Source of the DNA: Hygrophila difformis
Taxonomy: Eukaryota > Streptophyta > Magnoliopsida > Lamiales > Acanthaceae
Assembly: GCA_030278955.1 (NCBI GenBank)
Contig: JAOANR010000005.1
Span: 28,449,849-28,513,848 of the forward strand
Length of the DNA: 64,000 nt
Direction of reading: 5' to 3'
In this document: in pieces, positions 1 through 9,780 of the stretch
Layout: every line of letters starts with the position of its first letter
Position numbering within the stretch: the stretch's first letter is position 1
Program-made: the position numbers and the translations under genes
The notes under the pieces: generated by a model
Seen by the model: only the letters and a program-made list of their open reading frames with translations
What the model was told of the DNA's origin: nothing
Databases searched by the model: none

Positions 1-114
1 CTTAGTTTCTTGAACACACATCAGTGAAGGTCTAACCTTTTTGCATAGTCTCGCCACTGCCCTCCTTCGAACACCCCCATTTAGCCCTCTTAGATTACAT
101 GTGACAATCCTCAT
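1..114 (-). pseudogene. LINE ORF2 N-terminus (AP-endonuclease), cut by window edge
   Basis: Reading down from an ATG at 114, the 38 visible codons begin MRIVTCNLRGLNGG and reach CVQETK. This is the layout of the first beta strand and catalytic-Glu motif (QETK) of the endonuclease domain that opens ORF2 of plant L1-type LINEs. The usual Trp of the WNxRGL motif is Cys here. The enzyme nicks target DNA for target-primed reverse transcription. The ORF1 stop lies about 33 nt upstream, the spacing expected of a bicistronic LINE. The rest lies outside the window, so its integrity is unknown. Confidence 0.75.
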
Positions 115-147
115 TTCAACCATAGCCCCACAAAGTCACCACCGAAC

Positions 148-863
148 TTATACCTCCCTAATCAGGTCACTCCGGACCCTGGCCAACGCCCTATCTTTCC
201 CCTGTAAACATTCCAACCCCAATTTTCCGGCCAGATCAACTACTGCCAGTGCTTCCGATAGGTCGATCAGTTTCACCCCCTCCTTGGTCCGAAAGGTAGT
301 GAATTGCAGACTTGCAAAGTTGTTACCATCAACCATGCTGCTACTATTATTTACCTTGTTCCCTATCCAGCCCTTCCCACCAGGAATTCTATTACCTCTT
401 CGACCTCTACGCTTAGTCCTCTTCCTGCCCCTCAAGACCTGAGCCAAAGCTTCTTCAACCAACCTCAATTCGGGCCTCAGCTCCTCCCCTTCAGCTTGCC
501 GCAATTTTGGATACCTCCCCACACACCCATCCCCTCACCCACCTCAACCCTATCCACCCCGTCATCCACCTCATCCCCGTCGAGACGCTCCCTAATTGGC
601 ACTTCGACCAAATCTGAATCATTCGATGCGCTCACCTGGAGTCTATCCACATCCATTTCAGTACTGAAATCCAGCTGCGCCTCCCCCTTCGATTGGCTCA
701 CTACACCCCCTGGCCGACCCCTCGGACCACCCCGACCCTCATCACTCGCCCCAGGCAACCCCAGACTCCCTATCTCAGATCTAATTACCCCAGTGCCTCC
801 CAACCTCTCTACCCTGATAGTCAACCCAACCCCCTCGAGGTGATCTCTATTTTCTATTACCAT
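148..863 (-). pseudogene. LINE ORF1 C-terminal part, frameshifted
   Basis: Two minus-strand reading frames (863 to 477, then 522 to 148) overlap and together give a Gly/Arg/Asp/Glu-rich tail with a basic RKRTKRRGRRG segment and an AVVDLAGKLGL-like helix. They stop just before the ORF2 start. This suits the linker and tail of a plant LINE ORF1 RNA-binding protein, but no RRM or zinc knuckle is visible in this piece. The frame change near 500 indicates an inactivating indel. The assignment rests mainly on the ORF2 start directly downstream. Confidence 0.5.
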
Positions 864-1287
864 AGTTGTTCTTCTGATATAAAGAATCTAAACTCTAAAG
901 TTTTAAAAACATAAAATATCAAGAACAAAAGAGTTGAAGTTTTATCTACAATGTTCATATATAGGAATTTGAAGCAAAACTTTTGAAAAGAAAAGAAAGA
1001 AAAGAGAAACAAATTTCTGGGCCAAGAATTCAGAAAAGTGAATATATGCACAAGTCTAAAAAGGTTTGAGATGAAAAATAATAAACCTAACAATCTGAAC
1101 AATCTGAGGGACATAACAATATTCCTGCCTAAAAAATACAGATCATCCAGATTAATAGTTTTGAAGAAGTTAAAGATTACATTGAGCATGAAGCGTGCAA
1201 ATACATTTGTACAATGTACAGTACTATATATTTGTAACTGTGTAAACAAGAAGAGATGGGAAAGTGATGAAAAAGAAAATATAGTGT
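864..1287. other. AT-rich spacer between LINE and E1
   Basis: No convincing gene was seen. It may include the 5' part of the LINE copy. The last five bases, AGTGT at 1283-1287, are the left target-site duplication of E1. Confidence 0.5.
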
Positions 1288-4090
1288 TGTAACACCCCGG
1301 TTTTTGGTCACCCAGGTCGGGATGTCACCGCCACATCTCCCTAGTAAGACACGGTTTCTCCGAGCTTACTAAAGAGATGCAAGGCTAGGTATTGCAGTAT
1401 TTAAAACATTTAAATCATTCAAAATAGCCCATACAATATAATTCGAAAATAATAATATCATAGCGCAACGGAAATAATTGTTTTAGTATAGTATCGCAGC
1501 GGAAAATATAAATAGGGCCGACATGGCCAAAACACGGGTTAAACAGGCCCATTCATAATATAGTCTAAAGTACGAATTTAAAAGCAAAATAATGTTTCCC
1601 AAAATCCCATGCATGAATCGTGCTCACACATGCTCATTCCACATATTCTGTAAGAAAAGGGATAAAAACGGTTTTGGTGAGCAAACTTGCTGAGTAAGTT
1701 AACACATGCATGATCGTAGGGTTTAAAAGCCATTAATTTAATACTTTAAATAAAAAAACATGATAATAACATAATATTCAATTTAATCTAATCAACTATC
1801 CAATTGCATAATTTATTTCAGGGCTTTATTTAACAACACATTTCGCATGATTTAAAATAAAAGCCATAATTTAAATAAAGCATTTAAACAATTTAATTGG
1901 ACATAATTTAATCTAATTTAATTAAATTTAATATCCCCATTACATCCCCGATTTGGTATCTCAAAGTTTCACGATAGCATCGCGATGTCAACAAGTTTAG
2001 CCGGTAGCCCGGCGGCCGCAACCGTATCAGCCATACCCAGTACCACTCCGGAGCCTCGGGAAACCCATGTGGATATTCATGAGAGTGTAGGCTCTGTATT
2101 TCGCCGTTTTGGCAATATCATATCTCAAGTTTAGCGCGCGGGGTCACCATCGTCCATTAAGGCACGAAGTGAAGCAGTTAGGGGGCACCCTGCAGAGCAC
2201 TCACCCCTAATTTTAATTTATCAAGTTTGTAAGGGGATTTAATTTTAAAAATCTGACTTCAATTGTATTTATTTAAAAATAATATCTCACTCATTTCAAC
2301 CCTAAAGGTTAATTCCATGTTTCAACAAGATTTCAAGATTTTGTTTCCGGTAAACCACAGTTTACTCTAAAATTCGTCTAAAATCAGATTTAATTTCAAA
2401 AATTCCAAAATTTCACTACTGACTCAGAAACGTCGAGATCTACAACTTTCGTGTTTTAACTTTTTCAATCCGAGTTACCTAAACAGGTCAGAATCACCAA
2501 TTTTCGTAGAAGAACAATCCTGTCCGAATTTAATATCACAGTTTAAAGATTTCGAATTCTACCATAGAAATTCAACTCCAAATTTGATGAAATTTTACAG
2601 AGATCATCTTAAGACAATTATCTACGACTTTCATGTTCGGCCAAAGATCTAAAACGGTCTGGAACCTATGTCAAAAACGTGATCAAGATCATTCCAAAGT
2701 TCTGTCCAGGATTTCGAGATCTAGATTCAAGCAGTTCGGTTTCGGTTGGTTTTCGCATATCAAATCGTCTCTAAAAATTCTCAAAAAATTTACAGTAGAT
2801 AGATCTAAGCCTTAGGAACGTTTTTCATGTTTTAAGTTTTTCCGTTTGAAGTTGTTTTAAGGTTCGGAAAAATTCAACAAAACTGTTGCGTCGGTAGAAA
2901 ATAAAAGTTGACAGATTTTATAAGTTCTTGTTAAATCTTTTAGTTTCGAACGTTTTAAAACTTCCCAAAACCATGTAAGAGTTAACTTACAGAGTTGTGA
3001 ACGTCCGGGATCGTCTATTTCGAAGGCGTGGCTTCCAGTCCACCGTTTCTCCTCTCCGTTCGTCGGGTTCTACGATCTAGATCCAATACGAGGTGTAGAA
3101 GAGAAAAGAAGAAGATTAGGATTCGTTTTCGAATCGTATATAGAACAAGGCTTGGATCGAGACTTACCACGACTATGGAGATCTTAGAATTTTCGTCCAA
3201 CAGTATTCGCCTTGGTTTCGTGCCTCCGACGACTCCGGATTTAGGGTTTCGAATGCGTAGAAAGTTGTAGGGTTTTGTAAAATTGTTCGGGGCTTCCAAG
3301 GGGGTTTATTTATAGGTAGCTAAGACCTAGGGCGTCCAAACTCTGACCCTAAGGGTCTTGAGTCGAAAGATGTTCAACCGAAAGTCGAAAAATCCGCTTC
3401 GGGCGAGAGATTCACGCAACGGGCGAATCTGTCGCGTGGCGCGGTCGTGGCGCGCCCAATGCCTATGGACCGCGCGGCCACCGCGCCGACTTCGCCTGGA
3501 CTTCGGTCCGGGCGGGTTGTGCGATCCGTCGTGCCTTTCCTCCTCTCTTTCGGATTTCTATCCCTCTATGCTTCCGAATTCCGATTTCCGGGGTATCTTC
3601 GGGTTTCTACTTTCTCTCTAAATTCTTACTCGGGTCTAATTGGATGTTTGGACTCGAATTCTCGAGTTTATTGGTGTCGTGTTTCCGATGTATAATTTAC
3701 TTATCTTTAATCAATTCTTTTTATTTAATTAGTTTCCTTTTAATTCCTTTTTAAGTAAAATCTCATTTCTCATTTCCTTATCTTTATTTATTTATTGGCG
3801 GGATTTATTTATTTAATTATTTATTTATTTTATTTATTATTTATTTATTTAATTATTGTTTTATGTTGGAAAATTCTCGGGTATTACAGTCTACCCTCAT
3901 TAAGAATCAACTTCGTCCTCGAAGTTGTGTTACGGCCTTTCTCGTGCTAAGGGTTTTTTGTTTGTTTTGTTATTTTGTGACTGAACTTAGAATTAAAACT
4001 TCTAAGCTGCCTACGTACCCTGTGAAGGGATCAAGCCATAACGTAGTTCAAAATTTTACAAAAAGTGCACGAAAAATAGGTGGTATGACA
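1288..4090 (-). repeat. E1 3' LTR (long form; short form ends at 3888)
   Basis: The part matching the 5' LTR is 1288-3888 (2601 bp). A further 202 bp to 4090 ends in the minus-strand start TGTCATACCACC and is preceded by its own purine tract. The same extended segment begins the independently inserted solo LTR S1 (TGTGATACCACC at 26169), so I take the full 3' LTR as 1288-4090 (2803 bp). A TATA-like CCTATAAATAAACC lies on the minus strand at 3303-3316. Confidence 0.8.
3889..3901 (-). other. E1 second polypurine tract (PPT2)
   Basis: On the minus strand AATGAGGGTAGAC sits directly before TGTAATACCCGAG, the sequence that begins the 5' LTR at 12380. Plus-strand priming here explains the shorter 5' LTR. 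A perfect 8-bp stem, CAACTTCG/CGAAGTTG, lies just upstream (3908-3927). Confidence 0.7.
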
Positions 4091-4105
4091 TCCTCTCCCC
4101 CTTAA
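4091..4105 (-). other. E1 first polypurine tract (PPT1)
   Basis: On the minus strand CTTAAGGGGGAGAGGA directly precedes TGTCATACC. It is the usual plant gypsy tract and marks the start of the long LTR form. It lies just past the pol stop codon. Confidence 0.75.
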
Positions 4106-4113
4106 GATTGCAG

Positions 4114-7100
4114 TTATGTCCCCATAACTGTGTCGGTATCGGTATGGAACAATGTCGGGTAGCGTTCTCTCATGTCGGATTCTACTTCCCAAGTTGCCGT
4201 CTCACTTTCGTGGTTTGACCAAAGAACCTTGATCATTTTTACGGTTTTGTTCCTCGTTACTCGTTCCTTAGTATCAAGAATACGCACTGGGACTTCTTCG
4301 TAAGTCAAATTTTCATCGAGCTCAATTATCTCCGGTTGAAGTACATGTGTCGGGTCCGGCACATACTTCTTTAGTTGCGAAACATGGAAGACATTATGAA
4401 CTCTATCTAAGTGTGGCGGTAAAGCCAATCGGTAGGCTAGAGTTCCGACTCGTTCTAGAATTTCGTAAGGTCCTATATATCGAGGACTTAACTTCCCTCG
4501 TTTGCCAAAGCGCATCACCCCCTTCATGGGTGATATCTTTAGCATGACCTTATCTCCCACTTGAAATTCTAGGTCTCGTCGTCTCACGTCGGCATAACTC
4601 TTTTGACGGTCTTGAGCGGCTTTCATTTTCCCTTGAATCACTTTAATTGAGCCATGTCTTCGATAAGTTGTGGTCCCACTACCACGGACTTATCGTTTTC
4701 TTCCCAGCTCAACGGGCTTCGGCACTTTCGTCCATACAACGCCTCGAAAGGTGTCATGCCGATGCTAGCATGGTAGCTATTATTTATAGGAAAACTCAAT
4801 TAAGGGTAAATGAGATTCCCAATTCCCTTTGAATTCCAACACACATGCTCTCAGCATGTCTTCTAGTGTTTGGATTGTTCTCTCGGTTTGACCATCCGTC
4901 ATTGGGTGGAATGCGGTGCTCATTTTGATTTGAGTACCGAGAGCTTTTTGTAACTCCGTCCAGAAATGAGAGACAAATCTACTGTCTCTATCGGAAATGA
5001 TATCATGTGGTACTCCATGTCGTCGTACCACATTATCAATGTAGGCTCGGGCCAATTGGTCCATAGTCCACGTGTCTTTCATTGGGATAAATATGGCTGT
5101 CTTCGTTAGCCTATCCACAATCACCCAAATCTTGTTCATGCCTTTAGGTGATCGGGGTAATCCCGAGACAAAGTCCATTGAGATGCTATCCCACTTCCAA
5201 CTTGGAATCTCTAGTGGCTGCATCAATCCTAAGGGTTTATGTCGCACTGCCTTAACCTTTTGGCAGGTGAGACATTTCGCCACGAAGTTCGCCACTTCCT
5301 TCTTCATTCCCGGCCACCAATAGATCTTCTTCAGATCTTTGTATAGCTTGTCACCTCCGGGATGTACGGAATATGGCGTGTTGTGCCCTTCCTCCATCAA
5401 CCTTAGTTTCAACTCGGCACATTTAAGGGGCACACACCATCTCCCTTTAAAACGGATGCTTCCATCCTCGTGGACAGCAAATCCTATTGCCTTTCCTTCG
5501 GCAATATACCCTTTTATCTTCTCGAGTTTCGGGTCGCCCGGTTGAGCGAGTCGAATCTCGTCCAATATTGGAGTTTCTACGATCATGGCATTGACCGTTT
5601 CTCTCACTGTGCCAGGATGCACAAGTTCTAACTCCAATCTTGCCAACTCCATGTACAATGCCGGCGGAATTACCAACGAGTTTGTCACGTGTTGGGTTTT
5701 CCGACTTAGGGCATCGGCTACCATATTCGCCTTCCCCTCGTGGTATGCTATCTCTAAATCGTAGTCTTTAATAAGTTCCAACCACCTTCGCTGTCTCAAA
5801 TTCAACTCCTTCTGAGTGAATATATATTTCAAGCTCTTGTGGTCGGTGAACATTCGACACTTCCGCCCATAAAGATAATGTCTCCATATCTTTAGAGCAA
5901 AAACGACCGCTGCCAACTCCAGGTCGTGGGTCGGATAATTCTCCTCGTGAGGTTTTAGTTGGCGTGATGCGTACGCTACGACTCTCGAGTCTTGCATCAA
6001 GACGCATCCTAAACCTTCCTTCGAAGCATCACTATAAACTTCGAAGTCACCATTCTCTGATGGTAGCGTCAATACGGGTGTGGTTGTGAGTCGTTTCTTC
6101 AGCTCTTGAAACGCAGTCTCACACGCTTCGGTCCACTCGTATTTTGCTCCTTTCTTCAGTAGCTGGGTCAAAGGACGTGCAATCCTTGAAAAGTCCTTCA
6201 CAAATCGTCTATAATACCCAACTAATCCAAGGAAACTCCTTATTTCCGTTGGACTCTTCGGAGTTGCCCACTCCGTCACGGCAGAAACCTTTGTCGGATC
6301 CACTGATACTCCATCAGCGGATACTATGTGTCCGAGAAATGCTACCTCCTTCAACCAAAAATCGCATTTGGACAATTTGCCGTATAGCTGATTTCTTCGC
6401 AAGATTTCTAACACTTGATGTAAGTGTTTTGCATGCTCTTCCTCGCTCTTTGAGTAGATCAAGATGTCGTCGATGAACACTACGACGCACTGATCTAACA
6501 ATTCTCGGAACACGTTGTTCATGAGATTCATGAACATGGCCGGAGCATTTGTTAACCCGAAGGATAACACTGTGAACTCGTAATGGCCATATCGCGTTCG
6601 AAATGCCGTCTTCGGAATGTCCTTCTCGGCGATCCTCAATTGATGATACCCAGATCGCAAATCGATCTTCGAGAATACTGAAGCTCCCTTCAGTTGATCA
6701 AACAGATCCTCTATTCTCGGTAGGGGGTATTTATTCTTTATGGTCACTTGGTTTAGTCCTCGGTAATCTATGCAAAGACGTAGTCCTCCGTCTTTCTTCT
6801 TGACAAATAAAACCGGTGCTCCCCAAGGGGACGTACTCGGTCTTATGTAACCTTTTCCTAATAGTTCCTCGAGTTGTTCCTTTAACTCCTTCATTTCCAG
6901 TGGTGCCATCCGGTACGGAGCTTTTGAGACAGGCTCTGTTCCCGGAATGAGATCTATAGTGAATTCAAGATCTCTCTCAGGTGGCATGCCCGGAACGTCC
7001 TCAGGGAACACGTCCGGGTATTCTCTTACCATTGGTATGCTATCAACCTTGTTCTCTTCCGCCTCAAGGCTGTGCACGTAGCACGCATATAGTTCATACC

Positions 7101-7578
7101 CCTTACGCATCAAGTTACTTAGTTTAAGTGCACTAACGATTTTGTTGCTCTTCTTAGGGGGCTGAGAGTAAAAGATAACTCTCTTTCCCCTACTTTTTGA
7201 CAAGGTGATCTTTTGCTTTTGGCATTCGATCACCGCCTTATACTGGGATAACCAATCCATCCCCAGTATGATGTCAAAGTCTCTTAAGTTAAATTCTACT
7301 AAGTTCGCGAAGAATTCTACGTTCTTTATCACTATAGGAATTCCGTTATATCGTTTAGAGCAAGACACTACTTCTCCAGAAGGCAATTGAATTCCTAAGC
7401 TAATTCTCTCGCACTTAGGTAGATCTAACTCAGGCACTATCCTTGATGCTATAATTGAGCAACTAGCTCCAGAATCAAACAGAATTCTAAAGGGCGTATT
7501 CAACACATAAAATGTACCTGCCATCACTTCTCCTTGCGCAGGCACGTCCGCTTGGTTCACCACGTTCAGCCTCCCCAT
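4114..7578 (-). pseudogene. pol: E1 pol: protease, RT, RNase H, integrase, chromodomain-like tail
   Basis: From 7578 the frame encodes a retropepsin (FDSGAS, later ILGMDWL), reverse transcriptase ([15 protein letters not shown], active site [11 protein letters not shown]), RNase H ([19 protein letters not shown]) and integrase (zinc-binding HPGG...CLTCQ, then catalytic Asp in SMDF and SDRD and Glu in DGQTER). The frame ends at 4780 with a TAA caused by a one-base slip. It resumes from about 4641 to 4114 with the GPY-type region (GPYEILERVG) and a tail, YEEVPVRILD...WEVE, like the degenerate chromodomain of Tekay/Del. A second indel lies near 4650. The frame is the same as gag and is separated from it only by a TAG at 7597-7599, so the original was probably a single Gag-Pol polyprotein. 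Strong homology, certainly inactive. Confidence 0.93.
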
Positions 7579-7596
7579 AGGGCGTCCCTGATTGCC

Positions 7597-8841
7597 CTAC
7601 TGATTCGCATTCGGCTGCTGATTTTGTTGCTGGTTTTGATTTTGAGGGGGCGGAGGTCGTTGGTTCTGGTTCTGGTTTTGCGGCCTATTTTGAGGGGGTC
7701 TGTATCCTTGGTTATTCCCGTTTCGCCCGTTTTGATTTTGAGGCTGTTCTTGCCCCGCGACCAAATCGTCCCTCCTTGTTATGTTCTCGAGCCTAGTCCG
7801 GCAATCCCGTCGAACGTGACCCATTCGACCGCATCGGTAACAGGCGCCTTGTTGCGGGCATCCCCTTGCCAGATGGGGTCGTCCACATCTCGGGCAAGGT
7901 GGTACCGGATCTTCTTGGTTGAACCTCCTCCCAGTGTTGTTTTGTTGGGGCCTATTCGACCCTCTGCGCTGTTCGCTCCTTCCAGTGTTGTTCTCGTTTC
8001 TTGAGTCTCGGCTTTTCTTGTCTTGGGGACCCATGCTGGACTCCCCACTCACCCTTCTTTTCAGCTGCTGCACACGTGCTACCGCCACAGCGCGGTCATA
8101 CACAGCTTGCAAATCGGGGTAGTGTACCCCCGCGATCACCTCGCGCACAGACAGGTTCAGTCCCATCTCGAACTTCTGTGCCTTTTCTGCATCAGTAGGC
8201 ACTAGCCTTGGTGCGAACCTCACCAGCTCCTTGAAGCGTGTGTAGTATTCCTGCACCGTTTGGCCCCCTTGCTTCAGCGACAGGAACTCTTCGTACATGG
8301 CAGCTTTAGTACTCAAGGGATAGAATCGATCCCTGAGTAGTTCCATCATCTCCATCCACGAGTAGGGCTCGTCATCTTCAGTCAGTTTGGCCTGCGTCGC
8401 CTGCCACTAGTCGTCAGCTTCGCCTCCCAAGTAGTATGAGGCGACATGCACTCTTTCTCCTTCCGGACATTTAACTGCCCCCAGCAGCTTGTCGAAGGTC
8501 CGGATCCACTCTTCCAGTTTAGCTGGATCCTCCTCACCAGCATAGTGGGGCGGCTGGTAAGGATTCACCATCGCCAGGTAGGTAGGGCGAGCTTGGGGCG
8601 GAGGTACCGCCGCAGCTTGACCCTGGTTGACTTGCGCGTTTCCGAGCGCAATCAACACTTCCTCTATCGTCCTAAGACGATCGCCCACATTGTTCGGTGC
8701 GGGGGCGTCCTGCGCACCTTGGGGTTGTTCCATCTCAGGTTGAATCGGTTCAGTGACGTTTGGCGGTGTCTCAGTAGGTATCTCAGTGGTGGTTTGGGGA
8801 GCGGGTTGGGTTCTTCCTCTTCCTCTTCCTCTGGGTGCCAT
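7597..8841 (-). pseudogene. gag: E1 gag: capsid and zinc knuckle, amber-interrupted
   Basis: Gag starts MAPRGRGRGR at 8841; an in-frame ATG five codons upstream also exists, but the MAPRG start is shared with E5 and E2. The capsid part contains PTYLAMVNPYQPPHY and KLEEWIRTFDKLL. A TAG at 8407-8409 replaces the first Trp of the conserved EWWQ-type motif, which is intact in E5 as DEWWQHL. Downstream are the YYTRFKELVRFAPRLVP motif and a CCHC knuckle (CYRCGRMGHVRRDC). A Gln/Asn-rich tail ends at a second TAG at 7597-7599. Gag packages element RNA into particles. Broken by at least one nonsense codon. Confidence 0.92.
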
Positions 8842-9107
8842 TCTGGTACACATAGGATAGATTAGGACCGGTGAATTTAGCTTATAGTCTAAGCAATTTC
8901 TATAAATGTATATGTGTTTTGTGATTTAGCACGTGGTGCTCGCTTGAACTAAGAAGCGTCGTATGCTTCGGGGTTTTTATTTTACTTTGTTCCTTATTTC
9001 GAATTGTTTTTTTTATAAATAAATCGGGCATTTTATTTCCTCAAAAGAGATTTTAGTACAAAAGTAGAAATATTTTCCTAGCAAAATAGTATCTAACAAT
9101 AGAATCT
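8842..9107 (-). other. E1 leader between small ORF and gag
   Basis: Non-coding, AT-rich near 9000-9080. No strong start context or structure was recognised. Confidence 0.4.
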
Positions 9108-9443
9108 CTAGTGTCTCATGACGTCCTCCGGTGGGGTAGCAGGATCTTCCTCCGGATCTTCCTCCTCCGAACTCGGCGGCAGTAGCTCGTCAAAGATAGT
9201 GTTCAAGTCTTGCCCGTGGGCATCGATGTATTCCTTTAGTATTAAGTTTTGTGTAGTGAGGGTTTGGACTTGGCGTTCGAGTTGGTTTATGCGGTGATGA
9301 TCCGCCTCTCTCAAGTTGCCCATGTGATGTAAATTAGCCTCCAATTGAGCCATACGGTACTTCATTTGCTCTAAGGTTTGGTGGGAATCGAGATGAACGC
9401 TCATCATCCTGACCATCAACTGCATCATGTCTTGACTAGCCAT
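9108..9443 (-). CDS. E1 leader ORF, 111-residue predicted coiled-coil protein
   Basis: An open frame of 111 codons lies between the primer site (9777) and gag (8841). It starts MASQDMMQLMVRMM. Roughly residues 20-70 show heptad-like spacing of Leu, Met and Ile with charged residues, as in a coiled coil. The tail is strongly acidic (SSEEEDPEEDPATPPED). No known domain was recognised and I saw no counterpart in the E2 or E5 leaders. Extra ORFs upstream of gag are known in Ogre/Tat elements but are not typical of Tekay (family knowledge). It could be an accessory particle or RNA-binding protein, an acquired fragment, or chance; the frame is intact although gag-pol is broken. Confidence 0.5.
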   Translation of the reverse strand: MASQDMMQLMVRMMSVHLDSHQTLEQMKYRMAQLEANLHHMGNLREADHHRINQLERQVQTLTTQNLILKEYIDAHGQDLNTIFDELLPPSSEEEDPEEDPATPPEDVMRH

Positions 9444-9761
9444 CTAGCGCAAGCAAGAGATCTAAGTTAATATTCGCCAAGATTCTAAGTTCAATTTGCC
9501 AAGATTCTAGGTTCAATTCGCCAAGATTCTAAGTTCAAGTTTTGCCAAGATTCTAAGTTCATAGAAGAGATGCAATATGCAAATGCAAATGATGATTCCC
9601 CCCAATAATAATTTAATGCACCACATATATATATATTTTTCCATGGGTTTTAAAATAAAAATTTTCCATGGAAATAATACTTTAAAATTTAAAATAATAG
9701 TCAAAATACTAATAATAGTTTAAAAATAGTAATGGTTTAAAAATAGTAGTTTTAAAAATAG

Positions 9762-9777
9762 CCGGGCTTTGATACCA
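9762..9777 (-). other. E1 primer-binding site (tRNA-iMet type)
   Basis: On the minus strand TGGTATCAAAGCCCGG follows the 5' LTR end after a 3-nt spacer. It matches the plant initiator-Met tRNA 3' end (TGGTATCAGAGC) with one change. It primes minus-strand DNA synthesis and fixes the element's orientation. Confidence 0.9.
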
Positions 9778-9780
9778 ACT

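Noticed and set aside
3015..3299. 94-codon frame conserved in both E1 LTRs.
   Set aside because: LTR copies are almost identical by mechanism, so conservation says nothing; the product has no domain and S1 lacks an equivalent.
4347..6803. Plus-strand reading frames opposite E1 pol.
   Set aside because: They are antisense shadows of the RT, RNase H and integrase codons and show no domain of their own.
8100..8200. Possible programmed frameshift between gag and pol of E1.
   Set aside because: Gag and pol are in the same frame here, so no shift is needed; the only barrier is the TAG at 7597.
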